NCBI GenBank assembly: GCA_964633355.1
Contig: CAZWGO010000003.1
Location: 62,001-126,000 of the forward strand
Reading direction: 5' to 3'
From: Micavibrio_B sp964633355
GTDB taxonomy: Bacteria; Pseudomonadota; Alphaproteobacteria; Micavibrionales; Micavibrionaceae
Length of the DNA stretch: 64,000 nucleotides
Each line of letters begins with the position of its first letter. Position 1 is the first letter of the stretch. This document shows, piece after piece, positions 17,507 to 25,794 of the stretch. Position numbers and translations under genes: made by a program. The notes beneath the pieces were generated by a model, which was given only the letters and a program-made list of their open reading frames with translations, made no database searches and had not been told where the DNA came from.

Positions 17507-18184
17507 ATGAAACAAGCCGATATTCATGAATTCTTTTCCCGCCTGCGCGCTCAAAATCCAGAGCCCAAAGGCGAATTAGAGTATGTGAACCCGTTCACTC
17601 TTCTGGTGGCCGTGGTTTTATCCGCGCAAGCCACGGATGCAGGCGTCAACAAAGCGACACGCGGTCTTTTTAAAAAAGCCGATAGCCCTGCCAAAATGGC
17701 AAAGCTTGGCGTCGATGGCATCAAGGAATACATCAAAACCGTCGGCCTGTTTAATACCAAGGCCGAAAACGTTTTCAAACTCTCAAACATGCTGCTCGAT
17801 AAATATCAAGGCGATATCCCGAAAGATCGTGACCTCCTGACCGAGCTTCCCGGCGTTGGGCGTAAAACCGCCAATGTGTTTCTCAATATCATTCATGGAG
17901 AACCGACGATCGCCGTCGATACCCATGTTTTCCGCGTATCCAATCGCACCGGCCTGGCCCCGGGTGATAATGTTTTGCAGATCGAACAAAAACTGGAAAA
18001 AGTCATTCCGCCCGAATTCATCCAGCACGCCCATCACTGGCTCATCTTGCATGGACGCTATACTTGCAAAGCCCGTAATCCCGACTGTCCAAATTGCGTG
18101 GTGAATAATATCTGTCCCATCGGAAAGATATGGCTTAAGACGGGAAAGATCGCTTTGCCGGAGAATGAAAAAAAAGCCGGATAA
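17507..18184 (+). CDS. nth: Endonuclease III
   Basis: 225-aa base-excision repair glycosylase/AP lyase for oxidised pyrimidines. The helix-hairpin-helix is LPGVGRKTANVF with the catalytic Lys in the usual place, then DTHVFRVSNR with the catalytic Asp, and a C-terminal 4Fe-4S loop with C-x6-C-x2-C-x5-C (CKARNPDCPNCVVNNIC). Full length. About 110 bases follow, with one loose inverted repeat (GCCTGTT/AACAGGC) and no gene. Confidence 0.96.
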   Translation: MKQADIHEFFSRLRAQNPEPKGELEYVNPFTLLVAVVLSAQATDAGVNKATRGLFKKADSPAKMAKLGVDGIKEYIKTVGLFNTKAENVFKLSNMLLDKYQGDIPKDRDLLTELPGVGRKTANVFLNIIHGEPTIAVDTHVFRVSNRTGLAPGDNVLQIEQKLEKVIPPEFIQHAHHWLILHGRYTCKARNPDCPNCVVNNICPIGKIWLKTGKIALPENEKKAG

Positions 18185-18295
18185 ACCGACCTCTTAAATA
18201 TTTTTTCAAGCGAAGCCTGTTGGTATAGGAGCGTCGGATTCTACTTGGGAAACAGGCGCAACATAAACTGTATGTCCGATAATTTCTAAGAAAGA

Positions 18296-19072
18296 TCAAC
18301 TTAACTTGGGCGCTAATAAAAATGCCACCTGTCCGTTTTCAGCTATAGAAGAAGACGAACTATGAACGCACACGCTTTTTCTGTCTTTTGGATTGGCCAG
18401 ATTAAGTAATTTCTGGCCTTTCGAAATAACCACATCACCGATTTCATTATCCCGCATATCATGCTCGGGATAATGAACAGCCTTCTCAAGATATTCCAGC
18501 CGCTCGAGCGCGGATAAACCGGAACATTTTGCATCAAGTGCCTTCCATGTTTTTCCGCTCGGCTCGCCGTTTGCAATCGACAATCGCGCCAAGGCCGCCG
18601 ACCAATGTAAAGTAAGGATATTATTGTCTACATGCAGATGCGGCGCTTGGCCTTTTGCAGCTACAGGCGCGAATAAAGGCATGCCTCTGATGCGCGAAGA
18701 TTTCAAACCGCTATACTCTTCGAATAGAGGAATAAAAATATCCCGCAGATGATTGCTGATATCGACATAATCGGAGACAGCTAAAGCGTCCATTTCAATA
18801 CTGACATTTTCCGCTTCGCGCTTTATATCATGCTCGAAAATATAGCTTTCGCATAAAATTTGGCCCGTCGATTTTTCAGTCATGGGAAAATAAGATCGTC
18901 CAAATTGGCTGGCCAGTTCCGGATTTGGAGCGGCTTCGATCAAAGAGGATATAGCCAGCTCGGGATCGCGCAGGGTCACGGCCCGGCAGAAAGGATCGCG
19001 TAAAGCCGGAAGAATATCACGATGGGAATTTACGATCGGATAGGCAGGGTTTTCGAAAAGATACTCGCTCAT
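18296..19072 (-). CDS. Unknown protein, possibly DUF1826-like
   Basis: 258 aa, cytosolic. The centre carries HLHVDNNILTLHWSA and the end carries VHSSSSSIAENGQVAFLLAP. This HxD plus distal H pattern in a beta-rich context recalls DUF1826 or cupin/2-oxoglutarate-oxygenase folds, but the match is loose. The start at 19072 (MSEYLFENPAY) is chosen over an in-frame TTG at 19084. It follows the next gene by 8 bases, so the two form an operon. If DUF1826 is right, a role near zinc homeostasis would be possible, but no cobW-like neighbour is present. Confidence 0.55.
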   Translation of the reverse strand: MSEYLFENPAYPIVNSHRDILPALRDPFCRAVTLRDPELAISSLIEAAPNPELASQFGRSYFPMTEKSTGQILCESYIFEHDIKREAENVSIEMDALAVSDYVDISNHLRDIFIPLFEEYSGLKSSRIRGMPLFAPVAAKGQAPHLHVDNNILTLHWSAALARLSIANGEPSGKTWKALDAKCSGLSALERLEYLEKAVHYPEHDMRDNEIGDVVISKGQKLLNLANPKDRKSVCVHSSSSSIAENGQVAFLLAPKLS

Positions 19073-19080
19073 ATTATTTA

Positions 19081-19701
19081 TCAACCTAATCCGGCAGGTT
19101 TCGGCGCAATCACAGCTTGCGCATTTTGGCCCAGCGGGAAGAATTCATCCAAATTAACGACATGAACGAAATGCGTTTTATCTCCGCCGACCGTAATATC
19201 TTTGCGGTAAGGCCTTAAATCTGCCAGAGACGGAAATCCTATTACGTTAAAGAAGCTGCTTGCGCCATCATCTATATCTTTCACGGACGGATCGGCTCCA
19301 AGACCATGCCGGTGAAGAGAGGCAAATTTTATCCAATATGGATCTTTCTGCAGTTCGATTAAAAGATGCGCAGGTGTTTCCCCGTCATATCGCAGGACGA
19401 ATACGTCACGATTATTATCTAGCATTACACAATTGGCGGCCATTATAACTTTTTCCAAATCGCTCTTGCTGCTCGTGGCTTTGACAAAAATTGCAAATGC
19501 ATCTTTGGAATTAGCTGCTTTCTTGTCGATATACTTAAATCCAAGAACATAATCTTCGACCGTGTCGGCCAGCGTATCGGTAACATGCAAGGGAGAAAGG
19601 CGTTCGCGGCCCAGCTCTGCGGCCCTTTTATTAAATTGTGCGCCGATATCAGATAGATCGGGACTGTCGATAACGATCAGTTTCGGGGAAGATAAGGCCA
19701 T
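19081..19701 (-). CDS. Hypothetical protein, 206 aa
   Basis: Soluble alpha/beta protein without signal peptide, transmembrane segment or recognisable catalytic motif. It begins MALSSPKLIVIDSPDLSD and contains a single cysteine. It is the first gene of a two-gene operon with the protein downstream and is preceded by an intrinsic terminator belonging to the bactofilin gene. Function unknown. Confidence 0.55.
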   Translation of the reverse strand: MALSSPKLIVIDSPDLSDIGAQFNKRAAELGRERLSPLHVTDTLADTVEDYVLGFKYIDKKAANSKDAFAIFVKATSSKSDLEKVIMAANCVMLDNNRDVFVLRYDGETPAHLLIELQKDPYWIKFASLHRHGLGADPSVKDIDDGASSFFNVIGFPSLADLRPYRKDITVGGDKTHFVHVVNLDEFFPLGQNAQAVIAPKPAGLG

Positions 19702-19761
19702 ATAAATTTACTCATAAAATTGCAGCTTTTTATAGCAAATTGATGATTTTACGCGCAATAA

Positions 19762-19786
19762 AAAAGGCCGCGAGAAGCGGCCTTTT
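19762..19786 (-). terminator. Intrinsic terminator of the bactofilin gene
   Basis: Perfect 10-bp stem AAAAGGCCGC / GCGGCCTTTT with a 5-base loop. Read on the minus strand it is followed by a T-run. It lies 20 bases past the bactofilin stop and insulates the downstream operon. Confidence 0.85.
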
Positions 19787-19806
19787 CTGTGTTGCTATGC
19801 GATAGA

Positions 19807-20493
19807 TCAGCCCGCAGCGCGAGCCAGCATCGGTAACTCTTCTGTCGCGTTCGCAGAAGATTTACCGTTACGCGACTTTTTTTCGGAAGAGGCTCCTTTG
19901 CTGCCACCGACTGGATTGATCTTACCGTCGATCACGGCACCGGCCTCGACAGCCAGCTCCTTATAGGTGATCGCGCCGATAACGGAACCGCCTGCGCGGA
20001 TCGTCAAACGACCGTTGACTGTGATTTCGCCTTCGAATTTACCGGCGATAGTTGCTTCGGAAATTTCAACCGTGCCGTAGAACATACCTTCTTCGGCAAT
20101 CTCGAGAATGTTCGCGCCTTTCAGGGCGGCTTCAACCGTTCCTTCGACAACCAAATGGTCACAGGATTCAATTTCACCGGACATGGTGATGCCTTTACCG
20201 ATGACGAGGCGACGACCGGAAGCAGCCGCGCTAGAAGAAGAAGGTGAACCGTAGGACGGGTATGCGCTCGCAGTTGCGCCATATGATGGAATTGCCGGAC
20301 GTGCTGGCGTTGCCGGCGCGCTTGTGCGCTGGAATGGGTTGCCGCCTGATGTCGGGATATCAACAGAGCTTGCGGCTGCTGTTGCGTCAGAACTGGAGTC
20401 TGGAGTTGTCTGTGTTGTCATGGATTCTTTTTCCGGTTGGGTTGGCGTTGCGTTATTGGTTGCGTTGTTGGATGGATTTGGACGGTGAAACAT
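19807..20493 (-). CDS. Bactofilin-type cytoskeletal protein (DUF583)
   Basis: 228 aa. The core, residues about 85-195, is the right-handed beta-helical bactofilin domain (RRLVIGKGITMSGEIES, LVVEGTVEA, TIAGKFEGEITVNGRLTI). It is flanked by a long Ser/Thr/Pro/Ala-rich N-terminal tail and a Ser/Lys-rich C-terminal tail, as usual for the family. Bactofilins self-assemble into nucleotide-free filaments used for stalk, curvature or division-site functions. The N-terminus lacks a membrane anchor. Single gene with its own terminator. Confidence 0.9.
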   Translation of the reverse strand: MFHRPNPSNNATNNATPTQPEKESMTTQTTPDSSSDATAAASSVDIPTSGGNPFQRTSAPATPARPAIPSYGATASAYPSYGSPSSSSAAASGRRLVIGKGITMSGEIESCDHLVVEGTVEAALKGANILEIAEEGMFYGTVEISEATIAGKFEGEITVNGRLTIRAGGSVIGAITYKELAVEAGAVIDGKINPVGGSKGASSEKKSRNGKSSANATEELPMLARAAG

Positions 20494-20679
20494 ATTTCGA
20501 GAACCCTCTTTCTAATTTATTTCAGAACTTGAAAACACATAGCTAACGCCTTGCATCTTCACGACAATTCCTTGTCTACCTTCTATGGTCAATCCTTGGA
20601 TTTAGAGGAACGTAGCATGGGTTTTGGCTGCCCTGCAATAAGTTTTACGGAGTTTTCTTTATCTTTTTGGATCAAGAGG

Positions 20680-22554
20680 TTAAGAGGTCTGGTGAAAGAA
20701 AGAATATATCTTTTGAGCAACCGACCGCGAGATCCCCTCAACCCTCTCCAGATCGGAAAGTCCAGCCTCCTGTACCGACTTGGGCGATCCGAAGTGATTA
20801 AGGAGTGCCCGTTTCCGGTTTGCGCCGATCCCTGGAATTTCATCGAGCACCGAAACGCCGACTTGGCCGATGCGGCGTGTCCGGTGCGCCCCGATGGCGA
20901 AACGATGCGCCTCGTCGCGTAATCTTTGCAAGTAATGCAGGACAGGATCGTTGATCGGGAGCTGGAACATCTCTCTGCCCGGCATAAAGAATTTCTCGCG
21001 TCCGGCATTCCTGTCCGGCCCCTTGGCGATACTCACGACGCAAACATCATCCTCGATATTCAGCTCTTTTAAAGTCTCCTGAACCGCCGATAACTGCCCC
21101 TGCCCGCCATCGATTAAAATTAGATCGGGCCAGCCTTCGCCTTCTTTATCGACGTCATCCGATAAAGCGCGGGAAAAGCGGCGCGCGATAACTTCGCGCA
21201 TCATGCCAAAATCATCTGACTTGGCCGCAGTCTTGATATTGAATTTTCGATAGGCGGATTTTCGAAAACCTTCTGGCCCCGCTACAATCATCGCGCCCAC
21301 CATGTTGGTGCCGGAAATATGCGAGTTATCATAGACTTCGATTCTCTCCGGAGAGTCTTCCAGATCGAATAATTCCGCGACCGCTTTCAAAAGCGTTTTA
21401 TCGCCCTTGCGCTCGATCAAATGGCGCTGCAATGCATCATCCGTATTGCGAACCGCGAAATCGATGACCCGCTTACGTGATCCCCTCGACGGCTTTGAAA
21501 TATAGGTTTTTCGCTTCTGAAACTCCCGCGCTGACAAGGCTTCTTCCAGCAATTCCTCCTCGGCGACATCGTCATTAACCAGTATTTCGACAGGCGCAGG
21601 CTTGCCGTCATAAAACTGCATCAGAAAATTCGACAGCACTTCCGGTAAGGTCAATTCACTTGCATGGGACGGGAAAAATGTACGGTTGCCGTAGTTTTGT
21701 CCGCCGCGGAAAAAGAATACCTGCACGCAAGTGCATGATTCACGCCGTGTAATCGTCACGACATCCATATCGGTATCTTCATCGAGATTGATATCCTGCC
21801 GCGATTGGATGGCGCTTAAAGCGCGAATGCGATCGCGCATACCCGCTGCGGTTTCAAAATCCATCTTGTCCGAAGCTTCCATCATGGATTGGGATAGCGC
21901 TGCCTGTATTTCGCTGCTTTTCCCGCTCAGGAATTTTTTTGCGCTATCGACTTGCTGCGCATATTCGTCATGCGTGACATTCCCGACGCAAGGCGCCGTG
22001 CAGCGTTTGATATGATATTGCAAGCAAGGACGCTTGCGGGTTGCGAAATAACTATCCGTACAATTGCGAAGCTGGAAGGCTCGCTGCAAGGCAATCAAGG
22101 TCCGGTTGACCGATCCTACGCCGGCGAAGGGACCGTAATAATCTCCCTTTTTCTCTTGCGCGCCGCGATGCTTCATAATCTGCGGAAACTCGTGATTACC
22201 AGTAATACAAATATAGGGATAGGATTTATCATCTTTCAAAACCACATTAAATGGCGGCCTGAATTTCTTGATCATGTTGGATTCAAGCAGCAGCGCCTCA
22301 ACTTCCGTATGTGTCCGGATAAATTCCATCTGCACCGTTTCGGCGATCATGCGCTTCAATCGCGTCGGCAGACGGTTGGGCTGGGTATAGCTTGCAACGC
22401 GTTTATTCAGTGAACGGGCTTTGCCGACATACAAAATATCGCCTGCCGCATTTTGCATTCGGTAAACGCCCGGGGAATCGGGAAGCAATTTCACATAGCC
22501 GCGTATGATATTGACACCGCGCTCCAGTGAGGCTGGCAGCGATTTTTCACTCAT
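20680..22554 (-). CDS. uvrC: Excinuclease ABC subunit C
   Basis: 624-aa dual-incision nuclease of nucleotide excision repair. N-terminal GIY-YIG domain (GVYRMQNAAGDILYVGKARS), a cysteine-bearing loop (CTDSYFATRKRPCLQYHIKR), a UVR helix (DFETAAGMRDRIRALS), the RNase H-like domain with EVYDNSHISGTNMVGAM and LILIDGGQGQLSA, and two C-terminal helix-hairpin-helix units (IPGIGANRKRALLNHFGS). Complete. Its partner uvrB is 15 kb away in this window. The 190 bases between it and the bactofilin gene hold no supported gene. Confidence 0.96.
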   Translation of the reverse strand: MSEKSLPASLERGVNIIRGYVKLLPDSPGVYRMQNAAGDILYVGKARSLNKRVASYTQPNRLPTRLKRMIAETVQMEFIRTHTEVEALLLESNMIKKFRPPFNVVLKDDKSYPYICITGNHEFPQIMKHRGAQEKKGDYYGPFAGVGSVNRTLIALQRAFQLRNCTDSYFATRKRPCLQYHIKRCTAPCVGNVTHDEYAQQVDSAKKFLSGKSSEIQAALSQSMMEASDKMDFETAAGMRDRIRALSAIQSRQDINLDEDTDMDVVTITRRESCTCVQVFFFRGGQNYGNRTFFPSHASELTLPEVLSNFLMQFYDGKPAPVEILVNDDVAEEELLEEALSAREFQKRKTYISKPSRGSRKRVIDFAVRNTDDALQRHLIERKGDKTLLKAVAELFDLEDSPERIEVYDNSHISGTNMVGAMIVAGPEGFRKSAYRKFNIKTAAKSDDFGMMREVIARRFSRALSDDVDKEGEGWPDLILIDGGQGQLSAVQETLKELNIEDDVCVVSIAKGPDRNAGREKFFMPGREMFQLPINDPVLHYLQRLRDEAHRFAIGAHRTRRIGQVGVSVLDEIPGIGANRKRALLNHFGSPKSVQEAGLSDLERVEGISRSVAQKIYSFFHQTS

Positions 22555-22700
22555 ATTTATAGATATAAATCACCTGTAGCCGCTTGCAACAGGAACCGCG
22601 AATATTCGCCCCTTAAAAATAATGTTTGACATTTTCCGAATGAGTTATGTATTCAATCAATAGTTGATAGAAATCAACTTAAAGTTTAACCAACATCTCC

Positions 22701-22709
22701 GGGGGGGGG
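22701..22709 (+). promoter_or_regulatory. G9 tract inside the ribosome binding region
   Basis: Nine consecutive G residues followed by AGATAGAC and then the ATG at 22718. The tract forms the Shine-Dalgarno region of the pentapeptide-repeat gene. Homopolymers of this length slip during replication and could change spacing or initiation efficiency. Confidence 0.7.
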
Positions 22710-22717
22710 AGATAGAC

Positions 22718-23344
22718 ATGAAAAATAACCGGACCAAATACGGTCTGCGGGCAAAAGACCGCGGTTTAATCTATGAAGGCCTACATTCCAGCTTTAAAGA
22801 CGCCCTGAAAGACGCGGTTGACACCAATATCGATCTGGACGGTATCAATCTGACCGGCATGGATCTTCAGAATATAAATCTGGACGGTATTCATCTCTCG
22901 AATGCAAATTTTGCCAACAGCAATTTAAGCGGCGCGAACATATCGGAAGCAATTCTTGAAGAATGCAATTTCGAAGGCGCAGATCTTTTCGATGCATGTT
23001 TTTGCTATTCAAGAATAAGCACCTGCGATTTTACCAACTCCCGCTTCGGTATGACGGATTTCGCACAGGCGGATATCATCAATTGCCGCTTTGCGGGAAA
23101 GGCAGCATTCTTCGTCTCTTTTCAGCACGCAAATACGTTCATTGAAAATGTCTATATTCACGAGACAGAATTAGTACCAATGCAAATTCCGCCGCGCATA
23201 CTCAGCGGACTAAAAAACCCGATTGTCTTTTTCGGCGGTTCGGTTCTGGTCGGAGACGATCTTTATCAGGTTTCAAACCGAGAGCTTAAAAAAATAACAA
23301 ATGAAATGCTGCAGGAGCTAACGCAACTCTCGCTCAATGGTTGA
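22718..23344 (+). CDS. Pentapeptide-repeat protein
   Basis: 208 aa. Residues about 38-125 consist of consecutive A(D/N)LXX-type pentapeptides (IDLDGINLTGMDLQNINLDG, ANFANSNLSGANISEAILEE), which should form a right-handed quadrilateral beta-helix. A non-repeat C-terminal region of about 80 residues follows. No signal peptide. The ATG at 22718 is chosen because of the purine-rich GGGAGA just upstream; a start at 22664 would translate through the G9 tract. Function unknown: some relatives mimic DNA and protect gyrase, but nothing here shows that. Confidence 0.8.
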   Translation: MKNNRTKYGLRAKDRGLIYEGLHSSFKDALKDAVDTNIDLDGINLTGMDLQNINLDGIHLSNANFANSNLSGANISEAILEECNFEGADLFDACFCYSRISTCDFTNSRFGMTDFAQADIINCRFAGKAAFFVSFQHANTFIENVYIHETELVPMQIPPRILSGLKNPIVFFGGSVLVGDDLYQVSNRELKKITNEMLQELTQLSLNG

Positions 23345-23401
23345 AGTTAATTTATTAAGCTCAACCATTTATTAACAGTCTTTGGCTAAAATTTTATGTA
23401 G

Positions 23402-23587
23402 ATGAAAAGAATAGCAAGACTGTATGTGACCATTCCTTTTCTGGGGGCCTTGTATTTCGAGGTTGGGCTTCCGCTATATAAAAAACGTTTGTATTGTCTC
23501 AATAAATGGCATAATGAAATTGTTGTAGAGTTTCCATTAGGAGAGATTATCTTCACTCCCTGGAAATTTCTGGCATCAAAAGATTAG
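23402..23587 (+). CDS. Small hypothetical protein, 61 aa (uncertain)
   Basis: Begins MKRIARLYVTIPFLGALYFE, a basic start followed by a hydrophobic stretch, then a second part with KKRLYCLNKWHNE. It lies between two genes on the same strand, 20 bases before the next start. There is no clear ribosome binding site and no known family, so it may not be translated. Confidence 0.3.
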   Translation: MKRIARLYVTIPFLGALYFEVGLPLYKKRLYCLNKWHNEIVVEFPLGEIIFTPWKFLASKD

Positions 23588-23607
23588 GCTATTTACAGGA
23601 TATATAA

Positions 23608-23946
23608 ATGGATAAGGCAGCGGACGCGAAACCCGTTCAGATATTTATGGATGTGCTGCGCCAGCTTCAAAAAACTGACAATGAATTTCCTCTTCAATAC
23701 GCACTTTGCCTTGCCGAAATTTCCGTCAATGAAGGCATGTCACTAACAGCGCTTGCCGAAAAAGTAAGCCTCTCCCTTTCCACCATTTCCCGCATTGTCG
23801 GATCCCTTTCGGAATATCGCCAGAACGGTCAGCCCTATGGTTTGGTAGAGATTAGAATTTCTACGGAAGAAAGACGCCGCAAGGAGCTATATTTAACGCC
23901 CAAAGGCCGCGCGTTAATTCAAAAAATATCAAAGATTTTAGAGTAG
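23608..23946 (+). CDS. MarR-type winged-helix regulator
   Basis: 112 aa, mostly a single winged helix-turn-helix: MSLTALAEKVSLSLSTISRIVGSL is the recognition region and VEIRISTEERRRKELYLTPKGRALI is the wing, with the RRK/LTxKG pattern typical of MarR. The dimerisation helices are shorter than in full-size MarR (about 140 aa). AGGA lies about 9 bases before the ATG. Its 3' end overlaps the convergent glycosyltransferase gene by 9 bases. Target unknown. Confidence 0.8.
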   Translation: MDKAADAKPVQIFMDVLRQLQKTDNEFPLQYALCLAEISVNEGMSLTALAEKVSLSLSTISRIVGSLSEYRQNGQPYGLVEIRISTEERRRKELYLTPKGRALIQKISKILE

Positions 23947-25035
23947 TCTTTCCCATTCCGGATAAATGCGCTCTTCCGTATAGGTCGCAACTGAATTGAT
24001 AGCACCTTCGCCCATTTCATCCCGCCGCGACGGATCATTCATCAAAACTTCAAGCTGCGCCGCCAAAGATAACGCATCGCCGTTACCGTCAGCCAGAAGA
24101 CCGTTATTTCCATGCGAGATTAAATCGGCCACGCCTGCGCAATTTTTAAACCCAACCGCCGGCAGACCGCATGACAAGGCTTCGGCCAGCGCGTTCGGAA
24201 ATCCCTCCCATTTCGACGGCATCGTATAAATATGCGACTTCGCATATCGGGAATAAATGTCTGACTGAGCATCTTGAATGGATATGCGCCGCTCAAGACC
24301 TGATGCTTTAATTTGCCTGGTTAATCTATCTTTCAGAGCACCGCTGCCAATGATGGTTAAATCCCAATCCGCATATTTCTCCGACACCATTGCAAAAGCC
24401 TCTATTAAAGAAGCATAATTTTTCTGATCGCATAACCTTCCAACGGCCAGAATTTCAAAACGCCCCTTATCGTCCGCGACAGAAGGCTGCGCCCTTCCCT
24501 TTGCCGGTTCGACGACATTGGGAACTGTCCACATTTTTTGACGCATCAAAAGCGGATAATCTTTTTTGTATGACTCAAACTGCACCAAAATTTTCGATGC
24601 AAAGAACATCAGGAAAAAACTGATATTCCATTTGGAAGCGACGATATGATTATAAATAGTAAGCGCGCTACGTTCCGAGCAGATCGTCTTTATGCCCAGC
24701 CCTATTTTTGCCAGCATCAATCTGGGCAGCAATCCATGGTGAAAAACAATCAAGGTCGAAGCTTTTGTTGATTTGAAAACGCCACGGATACAGCATAAGA
24801 GCTTTAAGCGTTCAGTAAAACTGATCGGCTGGTGTGGCGCGGTTTGCCCGACCTTATGCCATTTAACTTTTTCATCGATGGGATAAAACGACACCGCATC
24901 GGGCAGATCGAAACTCAAAATGGAAACGCTGTGGCCGCGCGCGGCAAGATAATTCGATATACGGATGATATTGCGCTCTAGCCCGCCGGCCATATTATGC
25001 AGGGAGATGGTCGCAAAAATCACGCTTTTGCTCAA
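23938..25035 (-). CDS. Family 4 glycosyltransferase
   Basis: 365 aa with the GT-B layout. The N-terminal domain starts with MAGGLERNIIRISNYLAARG and the C-terminal nucleotide-sugar domain has AVGRLCDQKNYASLIEAF and the EX7E-like region SKWEGFPNALAEALSCGLP. It probably transfers a sugar to a cell-envelope glycan or lipid-linked precursor; donor and acceptor cannot be read. Its ATG overlaps the stop of the upstream methyltransferase by 4 bases, so the two are coupled and probably serve one surface glycan. Confidence 0.85.
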   Translation of the reverse strand: MSKSVIFATISLHNMAGGLERNIIRISNYLAARGHSVSILSFDLPDAVSFYPIDEKVKWHKVGQTAPHQPISFTERLKLLCCIRGVFKSTKASTLIVFHHGLLPRLMLAKIGLGIKTICSERSALTIYNHIVASKWNISFFLMFFASKILVQFESYKKDYPLLMRQKMWTVPNVVEPAKGRAQPSVADDKGRFEILAVGRLCDQKNYASLIEAFAMVSEKYADWDLTIIGSGALKDRLTRQIKASGLERRISIQDAQSDIYSRYAKSHIYTMPSKWEGFPNALAEALSCGLPAVGFKNCAGVADLISHGNNGLLADGNGDALSLAAQLEVLMNDPSRRDEMGEGAINSVATYTEERIYPEWERLL

Positions 25036-25709
25036 AGCTTGACCCCATCAACGATAAGCGATGTCTGCGCATCTGGAAAGGACCATGGTTTCTTATTATC
25101 TTGCACGGCGTGGTTGACGCGGCTTCGCCAGATAAAACCGTCTTCTTTCAAATATGGTTTTTTTATCAGCTCGCCTGTTTTCGTATAGCCTTCCAGATGC
25201 GAAACTTCAAATCCCGCTTCCTGTAACAAGCCGCTTAAAACATCGACATTCAGCAATTGCTTGTGGTCTGCGGCATCGTCGCCGATTCCGGCAATGCCGA
25301 CATGGCGCAGATATTCAGGATCTGGATTATACCCGTCGGGCACAGCGATCCGTATACGCCCGCCTTTCTCCATGTGATCAGAAATATTTTTTAACGTCCG
25401 CTGACATTCTTCATAGCTCAAGTGTTCGAACACATGTTCAGCAACCATATGTGTCAGAAGTTTTTTACCTTTGAACACATTACGCCAGTGATCGGTGCGG
25501 GTAATATCGAGCCATTGCTCGTTCGTCGAATACCACCCGTCCTGATATGTCTCTGCCGCGCCGAGGATGATCCGTATCGGCTGACCTTGCAAGACCGGGA
25601 TTGTAATCATTGCGCGGCGATAGGTATAGCGAATGAATTTCAATGATTTGCGGACCGGTTTTTTCAGGCCGGGCGGCAAGGTTTTTTTGATGGCTGTGAG
25701 CAATGACAT
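25032..25709 (-). CDS. SAM-dependent methyltransferase (class I-like)
   Basis: 225 aa. A hydrophobic/basic N-terminus is followed by a methyltransferase-11-like domain: AEHVFEHLSYEEC matches the conserved (A)EHVxEHL helix seen in sugar-associated methyltransferases, and GGRIRIAVPDGYNPD is the post-motif strand and loop. The glycine-rich motif I is weak (RIILGAAETYQDGW). Given the coupling to a GT4 gene, O-methylation of a glycan is a fair guess. Confidence 0.72.
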   Translation of the reverse strand: MSLLTAIKKTLPPGLKKPVRKSLKFIRYTYRRAMITIPVLQGQPIRIILGAAETYQDGWYSTNEQWLDITRTDHWRNVFKGKKLLTHMVAEHVFEHLSYEECQRTLKNISDHMEKGGRIRIAVPDGYNPDPEYLRHVGIAGIGDDAADHKQLLNVDVLSGLLQEAGFEVSHLEGYTKTGELIKKPYLKEDGFIWRSRVNHAVQDNKKPWSFPDAQTSLIVDGVKL

Positions 25710-25750
25710 GCCCCTTATATACCAGTCCTTTAAAAGCTTGAGAAGGCCAC

Positions 25751-25777
25751 AAAAAAGGACGGTAAAAACCGCCCTTT
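25751..25777 (-). terminator. Intrinsic terminator of the DEAD-box helicase gene
   Basis: On the minus strand, AAAAAGGGCGGT and ACCGTCCTTTTTT pair around a short T-rich loop with one mismatch, and the second arm ends in a U-tract. It lies about 20 bases after the helicase stop. Confidence 0.85.
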
Positions 25778-25794
25778 TTAAATCTTAAGCTAAA

